NCBI GenBank assembly: GCA_046546095.1
Contig: JBKGYK010000029.1
Coordinates: 1 to 34,600, forward strand
Direction: 5' to 3'
Source of the DNA: JAQIBY01 sp046546095
Lineage (GTDB): Bacteria > Bacteroidota > Bacteroidia > Bacteroidales > ML635J-15
DNA: 34,600 bases
Of this stretch, positions 1 to 7,828 are shown in pieces. Positions within the stretch are counted from its first letter, which is position 1. The number at the start of each line of letters is the position of its first letter. Position numbers and translations under genes: made by a program. The notes under the pieces were generated by a model. It saw only the letters and a program-made list of their open reading frames with translations, did not search any database and was not told where the DNA came from.

Positions 1-253
1 TGGCGCCAAAAGCTTACTGTATCGCATTGACATGCATCGGGCTTTGCCCGATGTTATGGGCTTTCGCCCCGTTGGGGCTTAGAAGTTTCAGGCTTTGATG
101 GATGTTCCGGGTTGTTGCCGCGTTGCGGCTTGAGAATTCAGGCTTTGCCGATTTTACGCGCTTTCGCTGCGTTACGGCTTTGCAGCTTAGAACTTCAGGC
201 TCTGAATGATGTTTCGTGCTTTTGTTGCGTAGAGGCTTGAAACCGGGCATCAT
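1..253. repeat. Four degenerate ~50-bp tandem repeat units
   Basis: Four related units follow one another. Each begins with a CAGGCTTTG or CGGGCTTTG block, continues with a GATGTT-like block, then a GCTTTCG..GCGTT.CGGCTT block, and ends in an AGAA.TT spacer. The units start near 37, 88, 137 and 194. The first contains a perfect 8-bp hairpin (CATCGGGC, loop TTT, GCCCGATG) at 35-53. The array reads through as an open frame on the minus strand, but the frame merely follows the repeat period and no protein family is recognisable, so I treat it as non-coding. The first ~80 bp recur in inverted orientation at 12090-12168. The remainder, 254-393, shows no gene or clear structure. Confidence 0.7.
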
Positions 254-393
254 GGCTGCTGCCGGGCATCCTCATCAAACAATACCGGCCTGGGATGGAA
301 AGAAAGAAGAGCAGATTCGGGAGCTTCTGATTTTTCCTCTTGATATAATCTGAAAAAAATATCCCTGAGCCCACGTTTATGCGTATTTCAGAT

Positions 394-1800
394 TTAATTC
401 AACACAAAATCAAAAAAGTAATTTTCAAAATTTTCTGTTGGGGCAGGAGAGGGACTGAATATGAGTTTTCCGTCTGTACCAATCAGATAATACAAGGGGT
501 AGGTTGTGAGCTCATATATCTCTTTTACTTTTTCACGCTTTGCAGGGAATGCGATGCGCATGTTTTTGTGTCTGTATGCATCTATGTTTTTCAATGCCAT
601 CTCCCTGTCCTCGTCCATCAATACAAGCAACACTTTGAAATCTCCCTCGTGTTTTGATGCCATATCGTGTAAGGGGCCAATTTGTTTCCGGCAGGGAGTG
701 AGTTCAGTGTGGAAAAATGCCAGGTAAGTGTAATGATTTGTAAAATCTTCCAGCCGGATACTGTCACCCTGTGGGTCTGTGAGTCTCATTTCGGGTGCTG
801 GTGTGCCTTTTCCCAGATGAGTCAGCTTGGTGTGCATGTTTTTGGCTGCAATGCGGTGTTCCGGAAATTTTGAAAATTCTGCAATGGAATCCAGGCATAT
901 CAGCAGACTGTTTTTCTTGTAATTGTCTCGGTAATATGCATCTGATAAACCTTTAATCATAGCATATTCACGCAGAGCAGGATTGTCCAGTTCAAACATA
1001 CGGCTCAAAAATTTTGATATTTTCTGCGGACTTTTATAATCGTTGACTGCTGTCAGCAATTCTTTTCCATCTGGCCGCAGGAGAAAATGGTCAAAATAAT
1101 CCTTGAATACATCCTTAAACAGCTCAATATAGGCAGTGTTTTGATAATGTACGCTGTCCGGTTGCAGATATTTGTTGATAACAAACCGGTGATTGCGCTC
1201 ATACACCATCCTTCTCAGCATGGCAAAACGGTATTTTTTCCAGCTTGCAAAGTAGGCGGGAATTGTATCCGGGTATTTCTGTTTCAGACTGTCGATATGC
1301 CTGACAATACCGGATTGTTTTTTTTGTGTCATATATTCTACCATGTGGCTGTCAAGTAAACTGTTAAAGCTGTAGTCGAAACCATTGACAAGCTTGTTTA
1401 CATCTTTTTTTGATTCCGCTTTTACACCCAGCATAAGCAAAATCGGCTGAAAATAGGGATTGTATTCCTCCATTTTCGTTTTTTCAATAAAATCCGGAAG
1501 CATGAGTTCGTAATTGCCGCCAGGTGTTGCCAGAAACCAAAACTTGTATATTCCAGCCAGACAATATACAGGCCGGGTTTGATCTACTTCAAAACCTGTA
1601 TTGAATTGACCTTCATTGTCCACTTCCATGACAAAGACCGGCTGTGTTTTTTCTGACAGAAAATCTTCATAAAGAAAAAATTCCAGCGTTTTGCCGGCAT
1701 ATTGTTCTGCCGTCCCGTACACCCGGCACGCCTCCTGCCCATGCGCACTGAGCACCGTTATCAGCATAAAAATGATAAGAATGTAATTTCGCTTTTTCAT
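394..1800 (-). CDS. Exported thioredoxin-fold (TlpA/AhpC-like) protein with one Cys missing
   Basis: A 468-residue protein. The N-terminus is a hydrophobic signal peptide (MKKRNYILIIF, ending near AHGQ). A long N-terminal region of unknown fold fills roughly residues 25-335, as in many Bacteroidota TlpA-like proteins. The last ~130 residues form a redoxin domain, with a GKGTPAPEM start, an FFHTELTPC active-site loop and a late YPLYYLIGTDGKL strand containing the expected cis-Pro region. In TlpA/ResA proteins the loop is WCxPC. Here the first cysteine position is Leu367 and only Cys370 remains, so a normal dithiol-disulfide cycle is not possible. The start at 1800 is chosen because it gives a standard signal peptide; an in-frame ATG at 1824 would add 8 residues. 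It is probably periplasmic. The family assignment is fairly sure, the function is not known. Confidence 0.8.
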   Translation of the reverse strand: MKKRNYILIIFMLITVLSAHGQEACRVYGTAEQYAGKTLEFFLYEDFLSEKTQPVFVMEVDNEGQFNTGFEVDQTRPVYCLAGIYKFWFLATPGGNYELMLPDFIEKTKMEEYNPYFQPILLMLGVKAESKKDVNKLVNGFDYSFNSLLDSHMVEYMTQKKQSGIVRHIDSLKQKYPDTIPAYFASWKKYRFAMLRRMVYERNHRFVINKYLQPDSVHYQNTAYIELFKDVFKDYFDHFLLRPDGKELLTAVNDYKSPQKISKFLSRMFELDNPALREYAMIKGLSDAYYRDNYKKNSLLICLDSIAEFSKFPEHRIAAKNMHTKLTHLGKGTPAPEMRLTDPQGDSIRLEDFTNHYTYLAFFHTELTPCRKQIGPLHDMASKHEGDFKVLLVLMDEDREMALKNIDAYRHKNMRIAFPAKREKVKEIYELTTYPLYYLIGTDGKLIFSPSPAPTENFENYFFDFVLN

Positions 1801-1905
1801 ACACACGGTTTTTCTGACAGCCATATCAAAGATAAAACTAATTTGTGGGCATTTTAGTATTTTTAGCTTATTTTTTGAAGGCGGGCAGCTGCGGCATCCG
1901 TTTTA

Positions 1906-2070
1906 TAGTGTCATGTCAAGCCAAATATGACGGTTTAGTTGAAGGTGTTTTTTGAATTTTTCAAAATAAGAAAAGTAAGCATAGCCGTAGCTACGTGAGT
2001 CTTTTTTTTATGAAGAAAAAACGAAAAAGAACAAAACTTGGGGCGACATATTTGGCTTGACATGATACTA
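1906..2070. mobile_element. MITE-like element with 27-bp terminal inverted repeats
   Basis: The sequence at 1906-1932 (TAGTGTCATGTCAAGCCAAA and following bases) matches the reverse complement of 2044-2070 at 25 of 27 positions. The ~111 bp between them are AT-rich, with homopurine and homopyrimidine runs and a central CGTAGCTACG palindrome, and contain no credible gene. Short size, near-perfect termini and lack of a transposase fit a miniature inverted-repeat element. No target-site duplication is visible directly at the ends. A 10-bp direct repeat (GCGGGCAGCT) lies further out, at 1881-1890 and 2161-2170. The rest of the 1801-2284 gap is a GC-rich stretch (2071-2220) with a perfect 12-bp palindrome at 2080-2091 and no gene. 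Confidence 0.6.
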
Positions 2071-2284
2071 CTGCCCTTGTGCAGTACTGCATGCCCATAA
2101 GTCGGCAAAGGAGCTTTCTCCGGCAGCTCTTTCCCGCCAGGGCCATGCAAGTCCTGCACCGCGGGCAGCTATTCATCTCCTGCCTGCTGCGGGTTTTTCC
2201 CTGGAAGCTAAATGTATCGCGATTTGTTGCCTGCTTGTTACTTGCAGTTATTTATTGAATCCGAATCTGCCGGCAAAACCTGAT

Positions 2285-2842
2285 TTAAAAGTCCCTGTCT
2301 TTTTGATACAACTTGAAAGCTGCTTTGCCATTCTCCATGTCAGCTGCTCCACCGGATTCTGTTTTTACACTGCCTTCAAGTGTGCCCTCAATGCGGTATG
2401 AAGTCCCCAGTTTGTCGGAAACTTCACGTGATTCCACTTTAGTAATGGTAAAGGTAACATCATTGCCCGAACTGTAGCCCTTATCGCTTGTAAAATCAAG
2501 CGGATACGTTTTGCCCTCAAGCTCCGGGGCTTTCATCTTTCGCAAGTCATCTGCAATTTTGTATATGTCGGTATGTAGCCTGCGTTCTTGTTTGTTGCCT
2601 TTGAAAACTGACACCGTGTTGGTTACAATGTTTTCTCCGCCATTAACAGAACCGCTTCCATAGCTGATGTCATCAAATGCAGTTTCATGGCTCACATTTT
2701 CACCATTGGCTGTAAACTGGAAATAAGCAAGCTTGCTCATGTCTTTTTCTTCAGACTGTTTGCTTTTAGAAGTTGGCTTGTCGCATGCAATGAAACTCAG
2801 TAATATCAGCATGACAGGATAATACAGAATAATCTTTTTCAT
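2285..2842 (-). CDS. Small lipoprotein of unknown function
   Basis: A 185-residue protein with a type II signal peptide: MKK, a hydrophobic core, then the lipobox SFIAC with Cys20 as the likely lipidated residue, followed by a Ser/Lys-rich tether. The mature part is rich in alternating polar/hydrophobic segments, Gly and Thr, suggesting a small beta-rich domain; I do not recognise a family. It lies 152 bp downstream of lnt on the same strand, so it may be read from its own promoter or from read-through. The location (lipidated, periplasm or outer membrane) follows from the lipobox; the role is unknown. Confidence 0.75.
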   Translation of the reverse strand: MKKIILYYPVMLILLSFIACDKPTSKSKQSEEKDMSKLAYFQFTANGENVSHETAFDDISYGSGSVNGGENIVTNTVSVFKGNKQERRLHTDIYKIADDLRKMKAPELEGKTYPLDFTSDKGYSSGNDVTFTITKVESREVSDKLGTSYRIEGTLEGSVKTESGGAADMENGKAAFKLYQKDRDF

Positions 2843-2994
2843 AAGGATTGCATATTTGTTTGCAGGCAGAAAATTAATACAATTTTTTTACTATTTACTG
2901 ATAAAGGCATAATGTTTGCCGTTTTCTGATCTCAGGAGCAAGTCAGGCTGTTCCTGCGTGCTATCGCTATTCAATAGACGTTAAAACGGGGTTC

Positions 2995-4614
2995 TTATTG
3001 TCCCTGCCGTTTTTTCATCAGCAACATGCTAATCCAGTGGAGAAGAATCAGAACAGCCAAAAACATCGAAATCCTGCCCGGGTAATCACCAAAACGTGAA
3101 TAAAATGTCAGCTTATCGTTTGATTTTACTACTCCTTTAATCACTGCCTTTTGCCACCATCCGCGGCTTTCAATGATATCTCCCCGTTGGTTGATCAGTG
3201 ATGAAATTCCTGTGTTGGCTGACCTGGCCACCGAACGTCTGTTTTCAATGGCACGTAGTCTGGCAAATGCTGCATGCTGTTTATAGCCCGGTGTATCGCG
3301 CCACCAGCCGTCGTTGGTAATGATGAACAACAAATCTGCACCCTTGCGTACAAAGGATGAGACATATCCACCATACACCGACTCATAACAAATGATGGCA
3401 GCAACTCCGGTGGAATCATCAGGGCTGTCAAAAACTGTGGGTTCTTTATCATAGCCAAGGCTGTTACGTGCGCCGCCCAGGTCAATGATCAGATCATTCA
3501 GCCACTTCCAGTTATCAACATACGGCAGGGTTTCTACACCCGGTACAAGCTTGGATTTATGATAAATCTGATGTTTCCCGCTGGTATCAATCTGTATGGC
3601 CGTGTTGTATTCATCAAACCAGAAATTATCATGTTTATGTGCCGTGGTGGTGATGTTTTCCTCGGAGAAATAAAATCTCCGGGTTGTCATGCCAACAATC
3701 AATTTGGTTCTTGGGTGCCTGTTGCTGAAGTTTCGTAAAATTTTGATGTGCATATCATTTTCAAATTCCACGGAATCTTCACTCAAATACAGGGGCAGGG
3801 CAGTTTCCGGAAAAATCAGATAATCGGTGTTTTTGTCCATCACAGAATCTGCAAGAGCCTGCATCTCAAACAATTGTTCCCGTACCGGGCCGGAAAATTT
3901 TGTGTTGTACGGATCGATGTTTGGTTGTAAGATCACAATTTCTTTATTGGTACCCTTTTCCTCATAATTATGATACCTGATGACAGAGTAGCTCAGGGGC
4001 AGAATGATGATGACAGCAAGAGCGATCAGATGAATTTTTGTACCTGCTTTTTTTGGCAGCATAAAGCGACGGCGGATAATCTCGAAAATGATGAGATTGC
4101 TGATAAGTATCCAGAGGGTGCCACCCAGAGCACCCGTGAATTCATACCACTGAATCCATTGCACATTATTAGCAAATGCATTGCCCAGGTTGAGCCATGG
4201 CCAGGTGAGCTTGACCTGCATGTAAATATACTCAAAGCTTATCCAGATAACAACTAGGGCGATATATGCTTCGTTCCGTGGTAAGCGGATTTTTATTTTA
4301 TGATACAAAACAAACAAAACAGTCATGAACAGAGCGTTGGCAGATAAGGCGAAAATTGAGCCTGCTGCTGTAGCAAACCATATCCAGTAGGTAGATATCA
4401 GATTCCATACAATAAAGCTAAGGAAGCTCAGACCAGGGATATTGCTTCCCCGGAACATGGCTTTATTTTGAAACATATGTTCCTCAACCATCAGCAGGGG
4501 TACAAATGCAACCAGTATAATCCAGCCCATGTGCCATTGTGTGTAGGCAAGACTCATCAGAATCCCGCTGCCTGCAGCCATGGCAATCCGTGTTCTTTGT
4601 GTGAATTTTATCAT
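2995..4614 (-). CDS. lnt: Apolipoprotein N-acyltransferase
   Basis: A 539-residue integral inner-membrane enzyme that adds the third acyl chain to the N-terminal cysteine of lipoproteins, the last step of lipoprotein maturation. The N-terminal ~200 residues contain several hydrophobic segments, followed by a periplasmic nitrilase-fold domain and a final membrane helix near residues 515-533. The nitrilase triad is present: Glu270 in FPETALPLY, Lys353 in YHKSKLVP, and Cys409 in IICYESVYGG. The conserved TNDGWW and ARLRAIENRRS blocks follow. Length is slightly above the Escherichia coli enzyme. Its start overlaps the stop of the upstream EamA gene by 4 bp (ATGA type), which implies translational coupling. 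Several lipoproteins encoded in this window are plausible substrates. Confidence 0.96.
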   Translation of the reverse strand: MIKFTQRTRIAMAAGSGILMSLAYTQWHMGWIILVAFVPLLMVEEHMFQNKAMFRGSNIPGLSFLSFIVWNLISTYWIWFATAAGSIFALSANALFMTVLFVLYHKIKIRLPRNEAYIALVVIWISFEYIYMQVKLTWPWLNLGNAFANNVQWIQWYEFTGALGGTLWILISNLIIFEIIRRRFMLPKKAGTKIHLIALAVIIILPLSYSVIRYHNYEEKGTNKEIVILQPNIDPYNTKFSGPVREQLFEMQALADSVMDKNTDYLIFPETALPLYLSEDSVEFENDMHIKILRNFSNRHPRTKLIVGMTTRRFYFSEENITTTAHKHDNFWFDEYNTAIQIDTSGKHQIYHKSKLVPGVETLPYVDNWKWLNDLIIDLGGARNSLGYDKEPTVFDSPDDSTGVAAIICYESVYGGYVSSFVRKGADLLFIITNDGWWRDTPGYKQHAAFARLRAIENRRSVARSANTGISSLINQRGDIIESRGWWQKAVIKGVVKSNDKLTFYSRFGDYPGRISMFLAVLILLHWISMLLMKKRQGQ

Positions 4615-5501
4615 CGTAATTTGTGTTTTCGTTTGTTAACCAGATATACACCCAGTAAAATAAAGGCCATACCGGCATATTGTGTAATGCTCAGCTTTTC
4701 TCCGTCAATGATTCCCCATATGATGGCAACAATGGGCATCATATAGGTAACGGACGAAGCGAACAGTGCATTGCTGCGCTGTATCAGGATGTTGACCATC
4801 ACAACAGCCACTGCTGAGCCAAAAAATCCCAGCAAAAATACATAAAGAAAATCATTCCAGGCATTTTCCTGAGAAAAAGTTTCCTGTAAACCTGTGCTGA
4901 GCAGGTATGTAGTAACTGCCGGACCAACCATAAGAAATGCAAAAGATGCAATCTGTATGCCGTTAAGCTCGTTCAACTTTGATTTGACATGATTGATGTT
5001 GATGCCGTACATGATGGTGGCAAGTACCACAAAAAGTGCAAATGCATTGATTTTTCCGGTGATATCATCTGTATTGCTGGTGATGACAGCAATGGCACCT
5101 CCCAAGCCTATGAATACACCAGCCAGACTTATCCAGCGGATTTTTACCCGGTAAATAACGGCTCCGATAATCATGGTGAAGAATGGTGTCATAGAATTGA
5201 GAATGCCGGCCATGGCTGATTCAATCCGCGTCTCAGCAAGGGTGAACAAAAAGGCGGGTATGGCATTCCCGATAAATCCGACAATCACAAGGGAAAGGAA
5301 ATTCTTTTTGGTGACTTTCCTGATATGATATAGTGCCACCGGCAAAAGGGCAATAAAAGCAATGAACATGCGAAATCCCGCAACCTGCCCGTAAGAAAAG
5401 CTCCGTAGTCCGTATTTCATCAATATGAAACTGCTGCCCCAGATCAAACTCAAAAAAATCAACATCAGCCAGTTGATGATTTGTTCACTTTTTTCATTCA
5501 T
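4611..5501 (-). CDS. EamA/DMT-family transporter
   Basis: A 296-residue polytopic inner-membrane protein with about ten hydrophobic segments arranged as two EamA repeats. The first starts at WGSSFILMKYGLRS, the second near the FVVLATIMYGININ segment. This is the drug/metabolite transporter superfamily, which exports or imports small metabolites; sequence alone does not give the substrate. The start at 5501 gives MNEKSEQ followed by the first helix; an upstream in-frame ATG at 5519 would add only six residues. The stop overlaps the lnt start by 4 bp, forming a two-gene unit. It is divergent from the DUF4294 gene, with only ~56 bp between the starts. Confidence 0.9.
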   Translation of the reverse strand: MNEKSEQIINWLMLIFLSLIWGSSFILMKYGLRSFSYGQVAGFRMFIAFIALLPVALYHIRKVTKKNFLSLVIVGFIGNAIPAFLFTLAETRIESAMAGILNSMTPFFTMIIGAVIYRVKIRWISLAGVFIGLGGAIAVITSNTDDITGKINAFALFVVLATIMYGININHVKSKLNELNGIQIASFAFLMVGPAVTTYLLSTGLQETFSQENAWNDFLYVFLLGFFGSAVAVVMVNILIQRSNALFASSVTYMMPIVAIIWGIIDGEKLSITQYAGMAFILLGVYLVNKRKHKLR

Positions 5502-5557
5502 GCTGCAAATTTGGTACAATTATTGGAAAAATGTACTCAGATAAAGATGTTTCTCAT

Positions 5558-6163
5558 ATGAAAACAAATTATTTCATTTTTTTGATCCTGTTGACAGTGT
5601 CACTTGTTGTTAACGCACAGACTGAAACAGAAAGGAAGGTTTACAAAGCTCCGGATGTAAATCTTGATTCTTTGTTTATTTACTCGGAAAATTATGTGAT
5701 GATGGGCCCGGAAATACTGGTGCCTGCCAGGGTCTCCGATCGGGACCGTTCAAAAACCCACAGAAATACCCGACTGGTCAGAAATTTCTTGAAAGTGTAC
5801 CCTTATGCACAGTTGATTCAGGAAAATATGAAAGAAATTGATGCTCATTTGAGTCGCATAACAGATGAGCGATTACAAAAGCAATACATCAGGTATCGCG
5901 AAAAACAACTGCGTGAGAGGTATGGTAAGGAAATTAAAAAGATGACCATTTCCCAGGGATTGCTCCTTATCAAGCTTATCGACCGGGAAACCGGTGAAAC
6001 ATCCTATGACATTCTCAGGGAATTTAAAGGCGGGTTCCTTGCAGGAACCTATCAGGGTCTGGCAAGGCTTTTCGGTCATAATCTTAAAGATCATTATGAT
6101 CCGGAAGGAGAGGATAAAGCCATTGAGGCGCTTGTGCAGGCATATGAGGAGGGCAACCTGTGA
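5558..6163 (+). CDS. DUF4294 domain exported protein
   Basis: A 201-residue protein with a signal peptide ending near VNAQ. The mature part matches DUF4294, a Bacteroidota-restricted family: a conserved KVYPYAQ block at about residues 82-90, a basic helical central part, then a C-terminal signature including FKGGFLAGTYQGLARLFG and NLKDHYDPEGED. The function of the family is not known; it is predicted to be periplasmic. I chose the ATG at 5558 because it places Met directly before the basic/hydrophobic signal sequence; an ATG at 5531 would add nine polar residues. The gene converges with the following minus-strand gene with 3 bp between the stop codons. Confidence 0.88.
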   Translation: MKTNYFIFLILLTVSLVVNAQTETERKVYKAPDVNLDSLFIYSENYVMMGPEILVPARVSDRDRSKTHRNTRLVRNFLKVYPYAQLIQENMKEIDAHLSRITDERLQKQYIRYREKQLRERYGKEIKKMTISQGLLLIKLIDRETGETSYDILREFKGGFLAGTYQGLARLFGHNLKDHYDPEGEDKAIEALVQAYEEGNL

Positions 6164-6166
6164 TTC

Positions 6167-7681
6167 TCATTGCAGCTTGTCTTTGGTGCCAATACGCTGC
6201 AAGCCTGCGTTGGCCTGACGTTTCAAATCTGCCTGATAATCTCCCTTGTTTATATCAAGACACAACGTAAAATATTGTTTTGCCTTAGCCATTTCCGATT
6301 TTTCTTCATATATCTCTGCCAGCTTTAGTGCTGCAAGAGGTGCAAAATACCAGGTTTCATGTTTTCCTAAAACAATGGTTTTTTTATAGTATTTTTTTGC
6401 TGATGATGTTTCAGAAAGTTTATCAGCAATTCTTCCCATACGATAGTAAAACTCAAGTTTGTGTTTTTTTTGTAGTGAATTTGTTATTTCAGCAGTTTTG
6501 GTAGTTAGCTGCTGTTTAGCTTCCCGATAGTATCCGCCGTTATACAGGAGACCGGCTGCGCACAGGGGTTTCAGCAAGGGAATCCCGGAATTTATTTCCC
6601 TGATAACCGGATGCTCAGCCAGCTTTTTATCCTCTTCTGCCATTTGCAGAATAGCTTTCCTGCATTTTGATTTTTCTGATGGATTGTCAGTGAAAGTGCT
6701 GAATTGATACAACAAATGCCAGGCCTGAAGCCTGTGATTATCCCCGGGAAATGTTTGTAAAAACCTGTTGAGATACGATTTTCCTGATTCATCAAGCTGA
6801 TACAGCAAAAAACTGCCGATTTGAAAATCCAGCAACAGGAGTTTGGTATCTCCCTGTTGATCATAATTGTCCTGCAATAATTTCAGCGGCTCTTTTGTGT
6901 TCCCCATAGATGACCCCAGCATGGCGTATCCCAGACGGAACAGAGGAGAGGCCTGATGCTTCCTGACATTGGCGTTAAAATATTCCCATCCATCATCAGG
7001 CTCATCTGTTAAAAAAGCACTGAAAAGGGCATAATAAAAAGCAGCTTCGTAATAATCACCTTCATGATGACAAGTGTCCAGATACTGCCGAAAAATACGC
7101 AATCCCTGCTCAAAATCACCACGCAGACCAAGAAGCTTCTTTACCCATTCGTACTTTTCGGGCACCATCCCGGCAAAAATTTCATACAGGCCCTGAATCT
7201 TTTTCAGACCAGGCGGCTTTTCTGACGCATCTTTCAGTGCTTCGTAATGCTTGAAGCCGGTCTTAAAGCTGCTGATCGCCCGCAGCTGATTGCCTGCATC
7301 CATCTGGATAACACAATCCTGAAGCAGCAGATTGCTCAAGAGCATGTGCTTGCGGAGCGCAGGCAATGAACTGGTTTCAATAAGGCTTTTCCCTTCATCA
7401 ATTTCTTCAAGCCAACTATTTTTTAAATCTTCCTGACCAAACAACATAATATGAACAAAAATTTTGTCAAATTTCAATTGTGTGGCATAGGGATCTCTGT
7501 TGTCAATATCCAGAAAAATGTCGATTTTTTCAGTGGCAGAATTCAAATTACAGGTATAAATGTCTTCTTTTATCTCCTGATAATCAGACGGCAGGCCCTG
7601 TGAGATTAGCCCGCAATGCAGGTTGAACATCAGGACTGTTGTAAGCAAGCCGGATTTGAAATATGTAAAACATTTATTCAT
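6167..7681 (-). CDS. Exported TPR-like helical repeat protein
   Basis: A 504-residue protein with an N-terminal hydrophobic signal segment (ending near GLISQG). Almost all of the rest is predicted helical, with several TPR-like helix pairs, most clearly in the C-terminal third (YYRMGRIADKLSETSSAKKYY, APLAALKLAEIYEEKSEMAKA). A central segment, LLGLRGDFEQGLRIFRQYL, followed by a YYEAAFYYALF helix, resembles the solenoid proteins related to eukaryotic TTC39/DUF3808; I offer that as a weak similarity. TPR proteins generally act as protein-interaction scaffolds. It is monocistronic by layout and convergent with the DUF4294 gene, almost touching it. The particular function is unknown. Confidence 0.8.
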   Translation of the reverse strand: MNKCFTYFKSGLLTTVLMFNLHCGLISQGLPSDYQEIKEDIYTCNLNSATEKIDIFLDIDNRDPYATQLKFDKIFVHIMLFGQEDLKNSWLEEIDEGKSLIETSSLPALRKHMLLSNLLLQDCVIQMDAGNQLRAISSFKTGFKHYEALKDASEKPPGLKKIQGLYEIFAGMVPEKYEWVKKLLGLRGDFEQGLRIFRQYLDTCHHEGDYYEAAFYYALFSAFLTDEPDDGWEYFNANVRKHQASPLFRLGYAMLGSSMGNTKEPLKLLQDNYDQQGDTKLLLLDFQIGSFLLYQLDESGKSYLNRFLQTFPGDNHRLQAWHLLYQFSTFTDNPSEKSKCRKAILQMAEEDKKLAEHPVIREINSGIPLLKPLCAAGLLYNGGYYREAKQQLTTKTAEITNSLQKKHKLEFYYRMGRIADKLSETSSAKKYYKKTIVLGKHETWYFAPLAALKLAEIYEEKSEMAKAKQYFTLCLDINKGDYQADLKRQANAGLQRIGTKDKLQ

Positions 7682-7755
7682 ATCTTTTGTAATACTGATA
7701 ACGTACCATTGTATTGTTGATACTTTAGCTTTGTTTTTTCTTAAAGATTAATTAA

Positions 7756-7785
7756 TTTCGTAAAGCTAATAAAAATGTAAATTTG
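7756..7785 (+). promoter_or_regulatory. Candidate Bacteroidota-type promoter
   Basis: TAAATTTG at 7778-7785 is an exact match to the TAnnTTTG -7 element of the Bacteroidota primary sigma factor. An imperfect -33 element (TTTCG) lies at 7756-7760, 17 bp upstream. It would start transcription near 7791 and leave a ~38-base leader before the ATG at 7829. The -33 half is weak. Confidence 0.45.
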
Positions 7786-7828
7786 TAGCATGATAAATAA
7801 ACAGATGTTAAATAAAAACAGAATAATT

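Noticed and set aside
14..253. 79-residue open frame on the minus strand
   Set aside because: It follows the repeat period, has no family features and resembles the frame across the inverted copy at 12072-12278, so both are read-through of repeat DNA.
1935..2176. Two overlapping minus-strand open frames in the MITE-like region
   Set aside because: They cross the end of the inverted-repeat element and include low-complexity residues; no start signal or family match.
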